Shown: positions 27,036 through 37,383, numbered from the stretch's first letter. The stretch is 64,000 nucleotides of DNA from Micromonospora citrea (GCF_900090315.1 NZ_FMHZ01000002.1:1280501-1344500), one strand, 5' to 3'. Made by a program: numbers and translations. The notes: generated by a model from the letters alone, not told the origin.

Positions 27036-28047
27036 TCTTCGCTCCAGTTGTGTAGGTTTCGACGAGATCTGTTTCGATGTGACTGACGGCGGTCATGGCG
27101 CCGTACGCGAGCAGGTGGACGGTGCAGTGGTCGGAGTAGCGCCGATCTGTTGCTCGCCAGGCGGCCACCTGGCCGTCTGTGAGGGCATCGGGTGCGAGGC
27201 CGGCGAGGATGGCGACGCGCGCTCCGGTCTGTTCCTGTTCGGGCAGCGTCGACAGCGGCTCGTCCAGTTGGTCGCTGTCGGTGGTGTGGCGGCTTCGATG
27301 CGCGCTGATGACGCTGGACACGACGTCGCGGGCGGCAGGGGTGAGCAGCCCGGCTCCTTGCCTGGCGACGGCGGCCAGGGTGGCGTACGCCCTGCCTGCC
27401 GGGGCGCCGTCGGCCCATTCCGGTAGTTGCCCTTCGGGCAGCCCGGCCAGCAGTGCCAGGCTGGCGCCAGGTGCCCGGTCGGTCTGCCATCGCCGGAAGA
27501 CCGGGGCGCCCTCGAAGGCCGGCGCGTCGTCGGGGTTCAGGGTGCCGGGCGTGAGGTCGGCAGGCAGCATGGCGAGCACCATGCGGTTGATGAAGTGGCT
27601 GAGCAGTGCTGTGCCGAAGTATTCGGCGACCGGTTCGCCGGGCAGGGTCGCGGGTGCGCCCGGGGTGGCGGTTGATCGGGCCCAGTCGAGCAGTGCCGCG
27701 AGCCGCGGGTCGGCGAGGGGTTCGCCCCGGTCAATGACGTCGGCCAGGTCCGGCCGGCCGAGTAGCCGCAGGGCGCCGAGCCAGGCGAGCGTGTCGTAGT
27801 TGCAGCGGTTCGCCTGTGACACGCCGAGCGCCACCAGCGTCTTGTCGAGGACGGGTGCGGTTCCGACGAGTTGTGCTTCGCGGGTGAGGCTCCAGCCGGC
27901 GGCAAGGATCTCCGGCGCCGGGGAGGTCATCCGCACGGCGGGGCCGATGCTGCTCGACTCGGCGTTGATCTGCTCGTAGACCCTGGCCACCAGTCCCGTG
28001 GCCTGCGCGGGTGCGACGGGGGTGACGTGTCGTACGTACGTCGGCAT
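27028..28047 (-). CDS. carboxymuconolactone decarboxylase-like (AhpD-fold) protein, degenerate active site
   Basis: A 339-aa protein with an N-terminal CMD/AhpD-like domain (about 20-130: DKTLVALGVSQANRCNYDTL). In typical redox-active members this position reads C-x-x-C with a following His; here it is CNYD with no matching His, so a thiol peroxidase role is unlikely. The C-terminal half (about 180-330) is a second helical region, possibly a diverged repeat. It lies 27 bp downstream of the MMPL gene and overlaps the DUF1772 gene, so the three form one operon. The function in the operon is not known. Confidence 0.7.
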   Translation of the reverse strand: MPTYVRHVTPVAPAQATGLVARVYEQINAESSSIGPAVRMTSPAPEILAAGWSLTREAQLVGTAPVLDKTLVALGVSQANRCNYDTLAWLGALRLLGRPDLADVIDRGEPLADPRLAALLDWARSTATPGAPATLPGEPVAEYFGTALLSHFINRMVLAMLPADLTPGTLNPDDAPAFEGAPVFRRWQTDRAPGASLALLAGLPEGQLPEWADGAPAGRAYATLAAVARQGAGLLTPAARDVVSSVISAHRSRHTTDSDQLDEPLSTLPEQEQTGARVAILAGLAPDALTDGQVAAWRATDRRYSDHCTVHLLAYGAMTAVSHIETDLVETYTTGAKNA

Positions 28048-28074
28048 TGTTGATCCTTCCGATGATGTGGAGAG

Positions 28075-30273
28075 CTAGAGACGATCGGCGAACTGTGGGT
28101 GGGTGTCGGCGGCCGGGGGCATCACGATGGGATGCGGCGTTCCGTTCGGATTTCTCACTGGCGGGGCCATCAGGAGGCGGGCAAGCGGGGCGGGGAACCA
28201 CCAGTTGGCGCGCCCGAGCAGCGCGACGAGGGCGGGCGTGAGCAGTCCTCGTACGACGGTGGCGTCGATGACGATGCCGGCCGCGAGCGCGGTGGCGAAG
28301 ATCTTGACGTCCGTGATCGGGATGGTGGCCAGGGCGGTGAACGCGAGGAAGAGAATGAGCGCGGCGGAGGTCACCAGTCGGCCGGTGCGGCTGATGCCGG
28401 TGACGGTGGCAGCCACCGTGGTGCTCTGGCTGCCTCGCCTGGTCAGGTCGAGGTGTGCCTCGCGGATGCGGTGCAGGATGAACACCTCGTAGTCCATGGA
28501 CAGCCCGAAGAGGAACGCGAAGACCGCCATGGGCACCCAGACTGTGATCGCGCCGGTGGCGGGGGTGTCGAACAGCGCTTCGCTGCCGTACCCCTTCTGC
28601 CAGATGAGCACGACGGTGCCGTAGGCGGCGGCCGTGGACAGCGCGTTGAGGATCAGCGCTTTAAGCGGAAGCAGCACTGACCGCAGTGTCCGAGCGAGGA
28701 CGATGAAGGTGAGCAGCGCGACCACGACGAGGATGATCGGCAGGGAGCCGTAGACAGCGTCGACGAAATCGGTGTCCAGCGAGGGGCCGCCTCCGGCGAG
28801 GGTGCCAGGTTGGGAACGTGCGGTGGCGACGACCTCGGCCACTGTGTCGCGTCCGGCGTCGCTGGCGGGATCGTGGACGGTCCAGACGTCGACCACGTGG
28901 ACGCCCGCCTTCGACCAGTCCGCGGGAGCGGCTACTCCGGCAACACCGTCGATGGCCCGTAGTCGGTCCGCGAGCGCGGCCGGGTCGCCGTGGGTGAGCA
29001 CTTCGACCGGGCGGGCGACGCCCGCACCGAAACCGGCCTCGATGAGGTGGGCGTACACGGCGGCGGGTCGCCCGCCGTACCCAAGGACACCGGTTTCCGG
29101 CTGGCCCAGCCGGATCCCCAGCGCGGGCGCGGCGAGAGCGATCAACAGCCCGCCGCTGACGACGGCGACGAGGATCGGGCGGCGGGTGGTGATGCGTGCG
29201 ATGCGGGTCCACAGCCGGCTGTCGGCATTGTGCACGCGGCGCGGCCGGTCGAGCCAACTGCCGCAGGTGTGCAACAGGACGGGCAGCAGGGTCAGGGCGA
29301 CCGCGACACTGACGAGCGGGATGAGCAGGCCGGCGTAGCCGACGCTGCGAAGGAACGGCACGGGCAGCACGACGAGCGCGGCCAGGGAGATCGCCACCGT
29401 GACGCCGCTGAGGGCGACCGCGTGCCCGGCGCTGGCGGCGGCGTTCATGATGGCGGCCGCGCGCTGATGTGGGTCGGCGTCGTCGATGCCTTCGCGTTCC
29501 TCCCGCCAGCGGGTGACGACGAGGAGGGCGTAGTCGATGGCGATGCCCAGGCCGATGAGCGCCACCAGGTACTGCACGATGAACGACACGTCGGTCACGC
29601 CGGTGAGCAGCCGGACCAGCAGGAACGTGGTGGGAATGGCCACGGCCGCCATGAGCAGCGGCACGAGCGCCAGACCGCTGGCGAACACCACCGCGAGGAC
29701 GACGAGGGCGCCGACCCCACCGATCAGTGTCTCGACGATCGGATTTCGAGGGGCACCGCTGTCACGTCCGGACAGCACGGGTTGACCGGTGATCTCGACC
29801 GGCGCTCCGGCGATCTGAGCGTCCGCGATCGTTTGCCGGATGGTGGGCAGCGACTCGACGTATGGAGATGGGCCGGCGGCGGCGGGCGGATAGATCAGCG
29901 CGACGGTGGTGCGTCCGTCCGCCGACAGTAGGGAGCGTTCGCCGCCGCTGGTGTACGAGACGCTCCGCCCGCCAGCCGGCGTCGCCCGCTTCACCAGTTC
30001 GCCCCACTGGTCGCGGTACGGTGCGGCGTCCAGGCGTACGCCTTCGGGCGCCGTGACGGTCAGCAGCAGCGGGGCGTTCTTGCCGCCGGTACCGGTGAAA
30101 CGCTCATCGATAGCGTCGTTGGCGAGTTGGGCGGGCGCGTCCGGCAGACGCGACTCGCTGCTCAACCTGTCGATGGTGCCGCTGACGGTGGCACCGCCAG
30201 CCACGGCGAGGACCACCCACGCGAGAACCACCAGCAGGCGGTGAGACAACACCCACCGGGTGAGCGTGCGCAT
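28075..30273 (-). CDS. MMPL family RND transporter
   Basis: A 732-aa protein of the MmpL/YdfJ type with two repeats, each an N-terminal helix, a periplasm-facing domain and five more helices (about 12 helices in all). Visible signatures are SHRLLVVLAWVVLAVAGGAT at the N-terminus, GLGIAIDYALLVVTRWREER in the first half and FGLSMDYEVFILHRIREAH in the second, with the Asp-Tyr pairs that carry protons in this family. It would export lipids or hydrophobic compounds. ATG 30273 overlaps the stop of a possible leader ORF (TGATG). It is the first large gene of the MMPL-CMD-DUF1772 operon. Confidence 0.9.
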   Translation of the reverse strand: MRTLTRWVLSHRLLVVLAWVVLAVAGGATVSGTIDRLSSESRLPDAPAQLANDAIDERFTGTGGKNAPLLLTVTAPEGVRLDAAPYRDQWGELVKRATPAGGRSVSYTSGGERSLLSADGRTTVALIYPPAAAGPSPYVESLPTIRQTIADAQIAGAPVEITGQPVLSGRDSGAPRNPIVETLIGGVGALVVLAVVFASGLALVPLLMAAVAIPTTFLLVRLLTGVTDVSFIVQYLVALIGLGIAIDYALLVVTRWREEREGIDDADPHQRAAAIMNAAASAGHAVALSGVTVAISLAALVVLPVPFLRSVGYAGLLIPLVSVAVALTLLPVLLHTCGSWLDRPRRVHNADSRLWTRIARITTRRPILVAVVSGGLLIALAAPALGIRLGQPETGVLGYGGRPAAVYAHLIEAGFGAGVARPVEVLTHGDPAALADRLRAIDGVAGVAAPADWSKAGVHVVDVWTVHDPASDAGRDTVAEVVATARSQPGTLAGGGPSLDTDFVDAVYGSLPIILVVVALLTFIVLARTLRSVLLPLKALILNALSTAAAYGTVVLIWQKGYGSEALFDTPATGAITVWVPMAVFAFLFGLSMDYEVFILHRIREAHLDLTRRGSQSTTVAATVTGISRTGRLVTSAALILFLAFTALATIPITDVKIFATALAAGIVIDATVVRGLLTPALVALLGRANWWFPAPLARLLMAPPVRNPNGTPHPIVMPPAADTHPQFADRL

Positions 30274-30446
30274 CAGGGCTCCATCCTTTGTACGTCGTGT
30301 CGGTGGGTGGCGAAGCCGTGGCAGCTTCTGGCGACGGGTGCGCTGGCGGCAGCCGTGGCGGTGGCGGGACGGAGCAGCGACGCCGGAGCCGCCGCAGCCG
30401 TGGCCGCCGCGGCACGCGAGGCGCCTCGTCGAGCCAGTTCACGCAC
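30273..30446 (-). CDS. possible coupled leader ORF, Ala-rich
   Basis: A 57-codon frame starting at GTG 30446, preceded by GGGAGGA at good spacing, encodes VRELARRGASRAAAATAAAA and a basic tail. Its TGA overlaps the MMPL ATG in a TGATG arrangement, typical of translational coupling. The protein has no family match that I know, and its composition is low-complexity, so it may be a leader peptide rather than a functional protein. The strong ribosome site and exact stop/start overlap are the main support. Confidence 0.35.
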   Translation of the reverse strand: MRELARRGASRAAAATAAAAPASLLRPATATAAASAPVARSCHGFATHRHDVQRMEP

Positions 30447-30950
30447 AGGGGTCCTCCCACAATCGGGTCGGGGTTCGTCGGTGCCTAGATCGTGGCCGTG
30501 GATCAGCCACCGGTCGTCCCGCCTACGTAGGCACTTTCGGCTGCTGCGTACGCGGCAGGCGGCGCCGCGTCTACCGCGTTCGCGGTACACCGCCGCTCGT
30601 TCCCGCAGACGATGTCGTCGCCGACGCCAACCGACCAGGGGTGCCCGCATGAGCAAGATCCCGGCCGGGGTCCGGCACTGAGGGCTCGCTGTGTGCGTGG
30701 TGGCGCGAGGGCCGGGTCGGCGGACCCGGCCCTCGCCGTGTCCCACCCACGGCACCGAGCCAGCACCCGCGGCGTGGGCAACGGCAACTGCCTGGAGGTC
30801 GCCGGCGTCGACGGGCGGTCGCCGTCCGGGACAGCAGGGACCGGCGCGGGCCGGTGCCGGCGTTCCCGGCGCCGGCCCGGCGGGCCTTCGTCGCCGGCGT
30901 CGACGGGGTACGCCCCGGCTGAGCCCCGGCGGGCGGTGCGAGACTGGGCC
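30447..30950. other. intergenic region without a supported gene
   Basis: This 504-bp gap between the MMPL leader and hrpB has no convincing gene. The + strand ends of two frames meet in an ATGA at 30649 followed by a 10-codon frame (MSKIPAGVRH), but nothing upstream resembles a protein. It holds the hairpin at 30706-30735 and presumably the hrpB and MMPL promoters, which I cannot place. Confidence 0.4.
30706..30735. terminator. perfect 13-bp hairpin
   Basis: CGAGGGCCGGGTC (30706-30718) is followed after a 4-nt loop by its exact complement (30723-30735). There is no T-tract. It lies in the middle of the MMPL-hrpB gap and probably ends an unrecognised transcript or insulates hrpB. Confidence 0.6.
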
Positions 30951-33608
30951 GTGCTCTCCGACGTGCCCCTCGACCTGCCCGTGCGGCCGGTGCTGCCGCG
31001 GCTGGTCGCCGCGCTGCGCGCGGCCGGCACCGGGGTGCTGGTGGCCCCGCCGGGCACCGGCAAGACCACCCTCGCCCCGCTGGCCGTGGCCGACGAGGTC
31101 ACCGGCCGGGTGCTGGTGGCCCAGCCGCGCCGGGTGGCCGCCCGCGCGGCGGCGCGCCGGATGGCGGCGCTGCTCGGCGAGCCGGTCGGCGAGCGGGTCG
31201 GGTACGCCGTGCGCGGCGAGCGCCGGACCGGTCCGCGTACCCGGGTGGAGGTCGTCACCACCGGCCTGCTGGTGCGCCGCATGCACCGCGACCCCGAACT
31301 GGCCGGCACGGGCGCGGTGCTGCTCGACGAGTGCCACGAGCGGCACCTCGACGCCGACCTGGCGCTCGCCTTCACCGTCGAGGCCCGGGCGGCGCTCCGC
31401 CCCGACCTGTGGCTGCTGGCGATGTCGGCAACCCCCGAGGCGGACCGGTTCGCCGCGCTGCTCGGCGGCGCGGACACTCCCGCGCCGGTCGTCCGGGCGT
31501 CCTCGGCCCTGCACCCGGTGACCCGGATCTGGGCGCCGCCGCCGCGGCCGGTGCCCGCGCCCGGCGCCGGGCCCGTCGACCGCAGCCTGCTCGACCACGT
31601 CGCGGCGACGGTGCGCCGGGCGCTGCGCGAGCGCGAGGGGGACGTGCTGGTCTTCCTGCCGGGGGCCGGCGAGATCGCCGCCGTCGCGGGCCGCCTGGCC
31701 GACCTGCGGGACGGGATCGAGGTGCTCACGCTGCACGGCCGCCAGCGCGCCGCCGAGCAGGACGCGGCGCTGCGACCCGGCGAGCGGCGGCGGGTGGTGC
31801 TGGCGACGTCGGTGGCGGAGAGCAGCCTGACCGTGCCGGGCGTCCGGGTGGTGGTGGACGCCGGGTTGTCCCGGGTGGCCCGGATGGACCTGGCCCGTGG
31901 CCTGGGCGCGCTGGTCACCGTCGGCGTGTCCCGGGCGGCGGCGACCCAGCGGGCCGGCCGGGCGGGCCGCGAGGCGCCCGGGCACGTCTACCGCTGCTGG
32001 TCGCCGGCCAGTCACGAGCGGCTGGCCGCGCAGCCGGAGCCGGAGATCGCCACCGCCGACCTGACCGGCTTCGCCCTGGAGCTGGCCGCCTGGGGGTCGC
32101 CGGACGGCGCCGGGCTCGCCCTGCCGGATCCGCCCCCGGCGGCGGGGATGACGGTGGCCCGGGACGCCCTCAGCACGCTGGGCGCGGTCGACGCGGACGG
32201 CCGGATCACCGACCGGGGGCGGGCGATCGCCGCCGTCGGCGCGCACCCCCGGCTGGCCCGGGCGCTGCTGGACGGGGCACCCCGGGTGGGCGCCGACCGG
32301 GCGGCCGAGATCGTGGCGCTGCTCGCCGAGGACTCGGTCGCCGGGCCGGGCGACGACCTGACCGCCGCCTGGCGCCGGCTGCGCGCGGGCGCGGACCCGG
32401 GCGCCACCGCCCGCTGGCGGTCGGAGGTACGCCGGCTGCGCGCGGCCCTGCCCGAGGCTCCCGCCCCGGCGGCGGGGCGGCCGGGCGGGGCACGCCCGTC
32501 CCGCGGCGCCGGCGCGGCGACGACCGGCGACCCCGGCCGGGCCCGGCCGGCCGACGGTCGGGGCGCGGCGGCGACCGGGAGCGGCCGGGCAGGTGCCCTT
32601 GCCGGCCCTCCCGGCGGCGGCGACCACCTGACCGACGACCTGGCCGTCGGGCTGCTGGTGGGGCTGGCGCACCCCGAGCGCCTGGCCCGGGCGCGGCGGC
32701 CGGGCGGCTCGGCGTACCTGATGAGCGGCGGGACCGCGGCGGAGCTGGCACCCGGGTCGGGGCTGGCGGGCGCCGAGTGGCTCGCGGTGGCGGTGGCGGA
32801 CCGCTCCCCCGGTGCGCCGGCCGCCCGGGTGCGGCTGGCCACCCCGCTCGACGAGGCGACCGCCCGGGAGGCGGGCGGGCCGCTGCTGCGCGCCGAACGG
32901 GAGGTCGGCTGGTCCGGCGAGGACGTGGTGGCCCGCGAGGTGGTCCGGCTGGGCGCGATCGAGCTGACCGAGCGGCCGGTCCGGCCCGGCGCCGAGGAGG
33001 TGACGGCGGCCCTGCTGACCGGCCTGCGCCGCACCGGCCTGGGGCTGCTCACCTGGACCCCGGCGGCGCGGGCCCTGCGCGAGCGGCTGGCGTTCTGCCG
33101 GCACGCGCTGGCCGGCGACTGGCCCGACGTGGGCGACGAGGCGCTGCTCGCCGACGCGCCGGCCTGGCTGGGCCCGGAGCTGGCCGCCGCCCGCCGCCGC
33201 GCCGACCTGGCCCGGGTCGACGTCGCGGGCGCCCTGCGCCGGCTGCTGCCGTGGGCGCTGGCGGCGCGGCTCGACGATGTCGCCCCGGAGCGGATCGCCG
33301 TGCCGAGCGGGTCGCGGATCCGGGTCGACTACGCCGACCCGGCGGCGCCGGTGCTCGCGGTGAAGCTCCAGGAGACGTTCGGCTGGCGGGACGCGCCGCG
33401 CGTCGCCGACGGCCGGGTGCCGGTGCTGCTGCATCTGCTCTCCCCGGCCGGGCGGCCGGTGGCGGTCACGGCCGACCTGGCGTCCTTCTGGCGCACCGGC
33501 TATCCCCGGGTGCGGGCGGAGCTGCGCGGGCGCTACCCGCGCCATCCCTGGCCGGAGGACCCGACCACGGCCGCGCCCACCCGCCACGCCACGCCACGCC
33601 GCCGCTGA
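30951..33608 (+). CDS. hrpB: ATP-dependent helicase HrpB
   Basis: An 885-aa DEAH-box helicase. Walker A is VAPPGTGKTTLA (about 32-43), motif Ia VAQPRRVAARAAARRM, the DECHERHLDADL motif II (DECH instead of DEAH, usual for HrpB), SAT in MSATPEADR, motif V SVAESSLTVPG, and motif VI QRAGRAGREAPG. The HA2/HrpB_C region follows (about 385-885), with a Gly/Arg-rich insertion at about 505-560. Its biological role is unclear; it is an accessory RNA helicase. GTG 30951 is chosen because homologues begin just before the LPVRPVLPRLVAALR helix. Upstream extension is shadow sequence. Confidence 0.9.
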   Translation: MLSDVPLDLPVRPVLPRLVAALRAAGTGVLVAPPGTGKTTLAPLAVADEVTGRVLVAQPRRVAARAAARRMAALLGEPVGERVGYAVRGERRTGPRTRVEVVTTGLLVRRMHRDPELAGTGAVLLDECHERHLDADLALAFTVEARAALRPDLWLLAMSATPEADRFAALLGGADTPAPVVRASSALHPVTRIWAPPPRPVPAPGAGPVDRSLLDHVAATVRRALREREGDVLVFLPGAGEIAAVAGRLADLRDGIEVLTLHGRQRAAEQDAALRPGERRRVVLATSVAESSLTVPGVRVVVDAGLSRVARMDLARGLGALVTVGVSRAAATQRAGRAGREAPGHVYRCWSPASHERLAAQPEPEIATADLTGFALELAAWGSPDGAGLALPDPPPAAGMTVARDALSTLGAVDADGRITDRGRAIAAVGAHPRLARALLDGAPRVGADRAAEIVALLAEDSVAGPGDDLTAAWRRLRAGADPGATARWRSEVRRLRAALPEAPAPAAGRPGGARPSRGAGAATTGDPGRARPADGRGAAATGSGRAGALAGPPGGGDHLTDDLAVGLLVGLAHPERLARARRPGGSAYLMSGGTAAELAPGSGLAGAEWLAVAVADRSPGAPAARVRLATPLDEATAREAGGPLLRAEREVGWSGEDVVAREVVRLGAIELTERPVRPGAEEVTAALLTGLRRTGLGLLTWTPAARALRERLAFCRHALAGDWPDVGDEALLADAPAWLGPELAAARRRADLARVDVAGALRRLLPWALAARLDDVAPERIAVPSGSRIRVDYADPAAPVLAVKLQETFGWRDAPRVADGRVPVLLHLLSPAGRPVAVTADLASFWRTGYPRVRAELRGRYPRHPWPEDPTTAAPTRHATPRRR

Positions 33609-33611
33609 GCT

Positions 33612-33694
33612 GGGCGGATGCCGGCGAGGGTGCGGCTCGGCCGTCAGGTGCCGGGCGGATGCCGGCGAGGGTGCGGCGTCGGCCGTCAGGTGCC
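33612..33694. repeat. 41-bp tandem duplication
   Basis: GGGCGGATGCCGGCGAGGGT begins both copies, at 33612-33652 and 33653-33694; the second has one inserted base. It starts three bases after the hrpB stop codon and lies in the space before the convergent phosphatase gene. Confidence 0.8.
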
Positions 33695-33754
33695 GGGCGC
33701 GCCCCTGCCGTCGGCGACGCCCCGAGGCCGTTCGGCCCCTTCGCGGACGCCCGC

Positions 33755-34480
33755 TCACTCCTCCACGACGTCGGCGACGACCACCGTGACGTTGTCGGGC
33801 CCGCCGGCCCGCAGCGCCAGGTCGATCAGCCGGCGGGCGCACTCCGCGCGGTCGGGATGCTCGGCGAGCACCTCGGCGAGCGTGTCCGGGCGGACCACGT
33901 TGGACAGGCCGTCGCTGCACAGCAGCCAGCGGTCGCCGGCCCAGGGCACCATTGTCGCGTACGCCGGGGACACCTCGTCGCCCTGCAGCGCCTGGGTGAC
34001 GACGGCCCGGCGGGGATGGCTGCTGGCCTGGTCGGGGGTGATCACCCCCTGGTCGACGAGCAGTTGCACGAACGTGTCGTCGCGGGTGATCTGCTTGAGC
34101 ACGCCTTCGCGGTAGAGATAGGCACGGGAGTCGCCGACGTGGGCGAGGGCCAGGCAACTGCCCGTCCGGGCGAAGAGCAGGGCGGTGAGGGTGGTGCCCA
34201 TGCCCTGCCGCTCCGGATCCTCGGCGACCGCCTGGCGGATCCGCGTGGTGGCCAGCTCGATGCCGCTCTGCAGCGCGGCCACCAGCGCGTCCTCCGGGGT
34301 CTCCACGTCCAGCGGAGCGACCGCGTCGATGGCGATCGCGCTGGCCAGGTCGCCGGCCGCCATCCCGCCCATGCCGTCGGCGACGGCGACGAGCCAGGTG
34401 CCGGCGTGCAGGGCGTCCTGGTTCCCACTGCGGATCAGCCCACGGTCGCTCGTTCCCACGGAACGCAGCTTCAGGGTCAT
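33755..34480 (-). CDS. PP2C-family serine/threonine phosphatase
   Basis: A 241-aa Mg/Mn-dependent phosphatase covering just the catalytic domain. Motifs run in order: [14 protein letters not shown] (Asp near 22), [14 protein letters not shown] (about 31-44), [34 protein letters not shown] and [13 protein letters not shown] at the end. These supply the metal-binding aspartates. It probably reverses Ser/Thr kinase signalling like PstP, but no kinase or cell-division genes are next to it. ATG 34480 starts one strand before the first motif. It is divergent from the GH9 gene. Confidence 0.9.
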   Translation of the reverse strand: MTLKLRSVGTSDRGLIRSGNQDALHAGTWLVAVADGMGGMAAGDLASAIAIDAVAPLDVETPEDALVAALQSGIELATTRIRQAVAEDPERQGMGTTLTALLFARTGSCLALAHVGDSRAYLYREGVLKQITRDDTFVQLLVDQGVITPDQASSHPRRAVVTQALQGDEVSPAYATMVPWAGDRWLLCSDGLSNVVRPDTLAEVLAEHPDRAECARRLIDLALRAGGPDNVTVVVADVVEE

Positions 34481-34650
34481 GGGTGGCAGCCTGCCAGGCC
34501 GAGGGCGCCGTTGTCTCTAGGAGATCAGGACCTCGGCGCGTCGCGCGGCGAATCTCACTGCCGCCGGCCGCCCGCCGGCGCGACGGCCCGCCCCGGCGGA
34601 ACGCCGACGGTCCACCTCGCGGACGCCCGCCACTCATCCAGCCGGATCGA

Positions 34651-34705
34651 TTGACAGCGGCCGGGAGCACTGGAAACATCGGGGCGACACCTGGGAGCGC
34701 TCCCA
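34651..34705 (+). promoter_or_regulatory. Promoter and perfect CebR/CelR operator of the GH9 cellulase
   Basis: TTGACA at 34651-34656, a 17-bp spacer and AAACAT at 34674-34679 form a good promoter. TGGGAGCGCTCCCA at 34692-34705 is the exact palindromic operator known for CebR/CelR, placed just downstream of the -10 where a repressor would block initiation. The gene starts 65 nt later. The nearly identical site before the GH6 gene implies shared control. Confidence 0.85.
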
Positions 34706-34770
34706 ATGCGGGTCGCTCCCACGCGTCACCGCCACACCCGTCCCCCGCCGCCGTCCGGAAGGAACCACCC

Positions 34771-37383
34771 GTGACGCCACCCCGACGCCGCCTCGCGCTG
34801 CTGGCCGCCGCGACCACCCTCGCCCTGGCCGGCGCCACCGCCGGCGCGGCGCACGCCGAGCCGCCCCCCGACGCCCCCGAACAGATCGACAACGGCGACT
34901 TCAGCGCCGGAGTCTCCCCCTGGTTCTCCTACGGCACGGGCCCGCTCGCCGTCACCGACGGCCGACTCTGCGCCACCGTCCCCGGCGGCCTGGCCAACCC
35001 GTGGGACGCCGGCATCGGCCAGGACGGCGTGCCGCTGGTCGCCGGCGCCGAGTACACCCTCGGCTTCGACGTCTCCGCCACCCCCGGCACCGCCGTCAAG
35101 GCCGTCCTGCAACTGGGCACCGCCCCCTACACCACGTACGCCAGCGTCGACGCCACCGCCGGCGGCACCGCCCAGCGCTTCGAGAAGACGTTCACGGTCG
35201 CCGAGGGCAACCCGGCCGCCCAACTGATCTTCCAGGTCGGCGGCAGCGCGGCCGAGCAGACCGTCTGCCTCGACGACGTCTCCCTGCGCGGCGGCGACCC
35301 GCCCGAGCCGTACGTGCCCGACACCGGGCCGAGGGTGCGGGTCAACCAGGTCGGCTACCTGCCCGGCGGGCCGAAGAACGCCACCGTGGTGACCTCGGCG
35401 ACCGAGGCACTGCCCTGGCAGCTGCGCTCCGCCGCCGGCGCCGTCCTGGCCAGCGGCACCACCACCCCGCGCGGCGTCGACGCCGCCTCCGGGCAGAACG
35501 TGCAGACGCTCGACTTCTCGTCGTACCGGACCCCGGGAGCGGGGCTGACCCTGACCGTCGACGGCGAGACGAGCCACCCCTTCGACATCTCGGGCACCCT
35601 CTACGACCGGCTGCGCGCCGACTCCCTCCAGTTCTTCTACGCCCAGCGCAGCGGCATCGCCATCGACGGCGACCTGATCGGCGCCGAGTACGCCCGCCCG
35701 GCCGGGCACCTCGGCGTGGCGCCCAACAGGGGGGACACCTCCGTGCCCTGCCAGCCAGGCGTCTGCGACTACTCGCTGGACGTGCGCGGCGGCTGGTACG
35801 ACGCCGGCGACCACGGCAAGTACGTCGTCAACGGGGGCATCGCCACCTACCAGCTGCTGAACACCTTCGAGCGGACCCGCACGGCCGCCACCGCCGGGCA
35901 CGGCGCCGCCCTCGGCGACAGCACGCTGCGGGTGCCCGAGCGCGGCAACGGCGTGCCGGACGTCCTCGACGAGGCCCGCTGGGAGCTGGAGTTCCTGCTG
36001 CGCATGCAGGTGCCGGCCGGCAAGCCGCTCGCCGGGATGGCCCACCACAAGATCCACGACCGGAACTGGACCGGGCTGCCGCTCGCCCCGCACGACGACC
36101 CCGAGCAGCGCGAGCTGCACCCGCCGTCCACGGCCGCCACGCTCAACCTGGCCGCCGTCGCCGCGCAGTGCGCGCGGCTGTTCGCCCCCTACGACGCGGC
36201 CTTCGCGAAGCGCTGCGGCACCGCGGCGAAGACGGCCTACGCCGCCGCCAAGGCCAACCCGACGCGGTACGCCAGCCCCGCCGACAGCACCGGCGGCGGC
36301 GCGTACGACGACACGAACGTCACCGACGAGTTCTACTGGGCCGCCGCCGAGCTCTTCCTGACCACCGGCGAACAGGCGTACCTGGCGGACCTGACCGCCT
36401 CGCCGCACCACACCGGGAACGTGTTCGACCCGCGCGGCTTCGGCTGGCAGGGTGTCGCCGCGCTGGGCCGGCTCGACCTCGCCACCGTGCCGAACGGGCT
36501 GCCGGCCGCCGACCTGGCCCGCGTACGCGCCTCGGTGACCGCCGCCGCCGACGCCCACCTCGCCGAGGCGGCCCGGCAGGCGTACGGGCTGCCGATGCCC
36601 GGCGACCCGGACAGCTACTTCTGGGGCGGCAACAGCAACGTCATCAACAACGCGGTCGTGTTCGCCACCGCCTTCGACCTGACCCGGGACGCGAAGTACC
36701 GGGACGGCGCGGTGCGGACGATGGACTACATCCTCGGGCGCAACGCGCTGAACATCTCGTACGTGACCGGATGGGGCGAGCACGCCGCCGAGAACCAGCA
36801 CAGCCGGATCTTCGGCCACCAACTCGACCCGGACCTGCCGAAGCCGCCCGCCGGCTCGCTGGCCGGCGGCCCGAACGCCGCCCTGCAGGATCCGTTCGCC
36901 GCCAAGCTGCTCGCCGGCTGCAAGCCGATGTTCTGCTACGTCGACGACATCAACTCGTACGCGACCAACGAGGTGGCGATCAACTGGAACTCGGCGCTGG
37001 CCTGGCTCGCCTCGTTCCTGGCCGACCAGGGTGACTCGGCGGCGGTGCCGGCGCCCACCTGCTCCGCCACGTACACCAACTACGGCACCTGGCAGGGCGG
37101 CACCGGGTTCACCGCCCAGGTGACCATCCGCAACACGGGCACCACCACGGTCGACGGCTGGGCGGCCCGCTTCGCCTTCACCGGCGACCAGAAGGTGCGC
37201 GAGGCGTGGCTGGCGAAGGTGACCCAGTCGGGGGCCACGGTCACCGCGAAGAACGAGTCGTACAACGCCCGGATCGCCCCCGGCGGCACGGTGACCTTCG
37301 GCTTCAACGCGGTGACCGGCGGCGGCGCCAACCCGGCACCGGGCCTGGTCACCGTCAACGGCGCGGCCTGCACGCTCTCCTGA
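34771..37383 (+). CDS. secreted modular GH9 cellulase (CBM4/9-Ig-GH9-CBM2)
   Basis: An 870-aa secreted enzyme. Order: signal peptide (about 1-29, ends AHA), CBM4/9-type domain (38-165, starts [20 protein letters not shown]), CelD_N Ig-like domain (178-265, [19 protein letters not shown]), GH9 catalytic domain (275-755), CBM2 (765-870, from [20 protein letters not shown]). The nucleophilic pair is in [13 protein letters not shown] (Trp342, Asp347) and the acid is Glu734 in [20 protein letters not shown]. It cleaves cellulose with inversion, probably processively. GTG 34771 follows GGAAGGAA. It complements the GH6 enzyme at 18009. Confidence 0.92.
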   Translation: MTPPRRRLALLAAATTLALAGATAGAAHAEPPPDAPEQIDNGDFSAGVSPWFSYGTGPLAVTDGRLCATVPGGLANPWDAGIGQDGVPLVAGAEYTLGFDVSATPGTAVKAVLQLGTAPYTTYASVDATAGGTAQRFEKTFTVAEGNPAAQLIFQVGGSAAEQTVCLDDVSLRGGDPPEPYVPDTGPRVRVNQVGYLPGGPKNATVVTSATEALPWQLRSAAGAVLASGTTTPRGVDAASGQNVQTLDFSSYRTPGAGLTLTVDGETSHPFDISGTLYDRLRADSLQFFYAQRSGIAIDGDLIGAEYARPAGHLGVAPNRGDTSVPCQPGVCDYSLDVRGGWYDAGDHGKYVVNGGIATYQLLNTFERTRTAATAGHGAALGDSTLRVPERGNGVPDVLDEARWELEFLLRMQVPAGKPLAGMAHHKIHDRNWTGLPLAPHDDPEQRELHPPSTAATLNLAAVAAQCARLFAPYDAAFAKRCGTAAKTAYAAAKANPTRYASPADSTGGGAYDDTNVTDEFYWAAAELFLTTGEQAYLADLTASPHHTGNVFDPRGFGWQGVAALGRLDLATVPNGLPAADLARVRASVTAAADAHLAEAARQAYGLPMPGDPDSYFWGGNSNVINNAVVFATAFDLTRDAKYRDGAVRTMDYILGRNALNISYVTGWGEHAAENQHSRIFGHQLDPDLPKPPAGSLAGGPNAALQDPFAAKLLAGCKPMFCYVDDINSYATNEVAINWNSALAWLASFLADQGDSAAVPAPTCSATYTNYGTWQGGTGFTAQVTIRNTGTTTVDGWAARFAFTGDQKVREAWLAKVTQSGATVTAKNESYNARIAPGGTVTFGFNAVTGGGANPAPGLVTVNGAACTLS

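Noticed and set aside
30640..30681. A 10-codon frame MSKIPAGVRH after an overlapping stop, ATGA style.
   Set aside because: The overlapping upstream frame has no protein-like sequence, and ten codons with no conserved context are not enough to call a gene.
30273..34892. A 1539-codon - strand frame across hrpB and the phosphatase gene.
   Set aside because: It is Arg/Pro/Gly-rich shadow of two well-supported genes. Only its last 57 codons are kept as a possible leader ORF.
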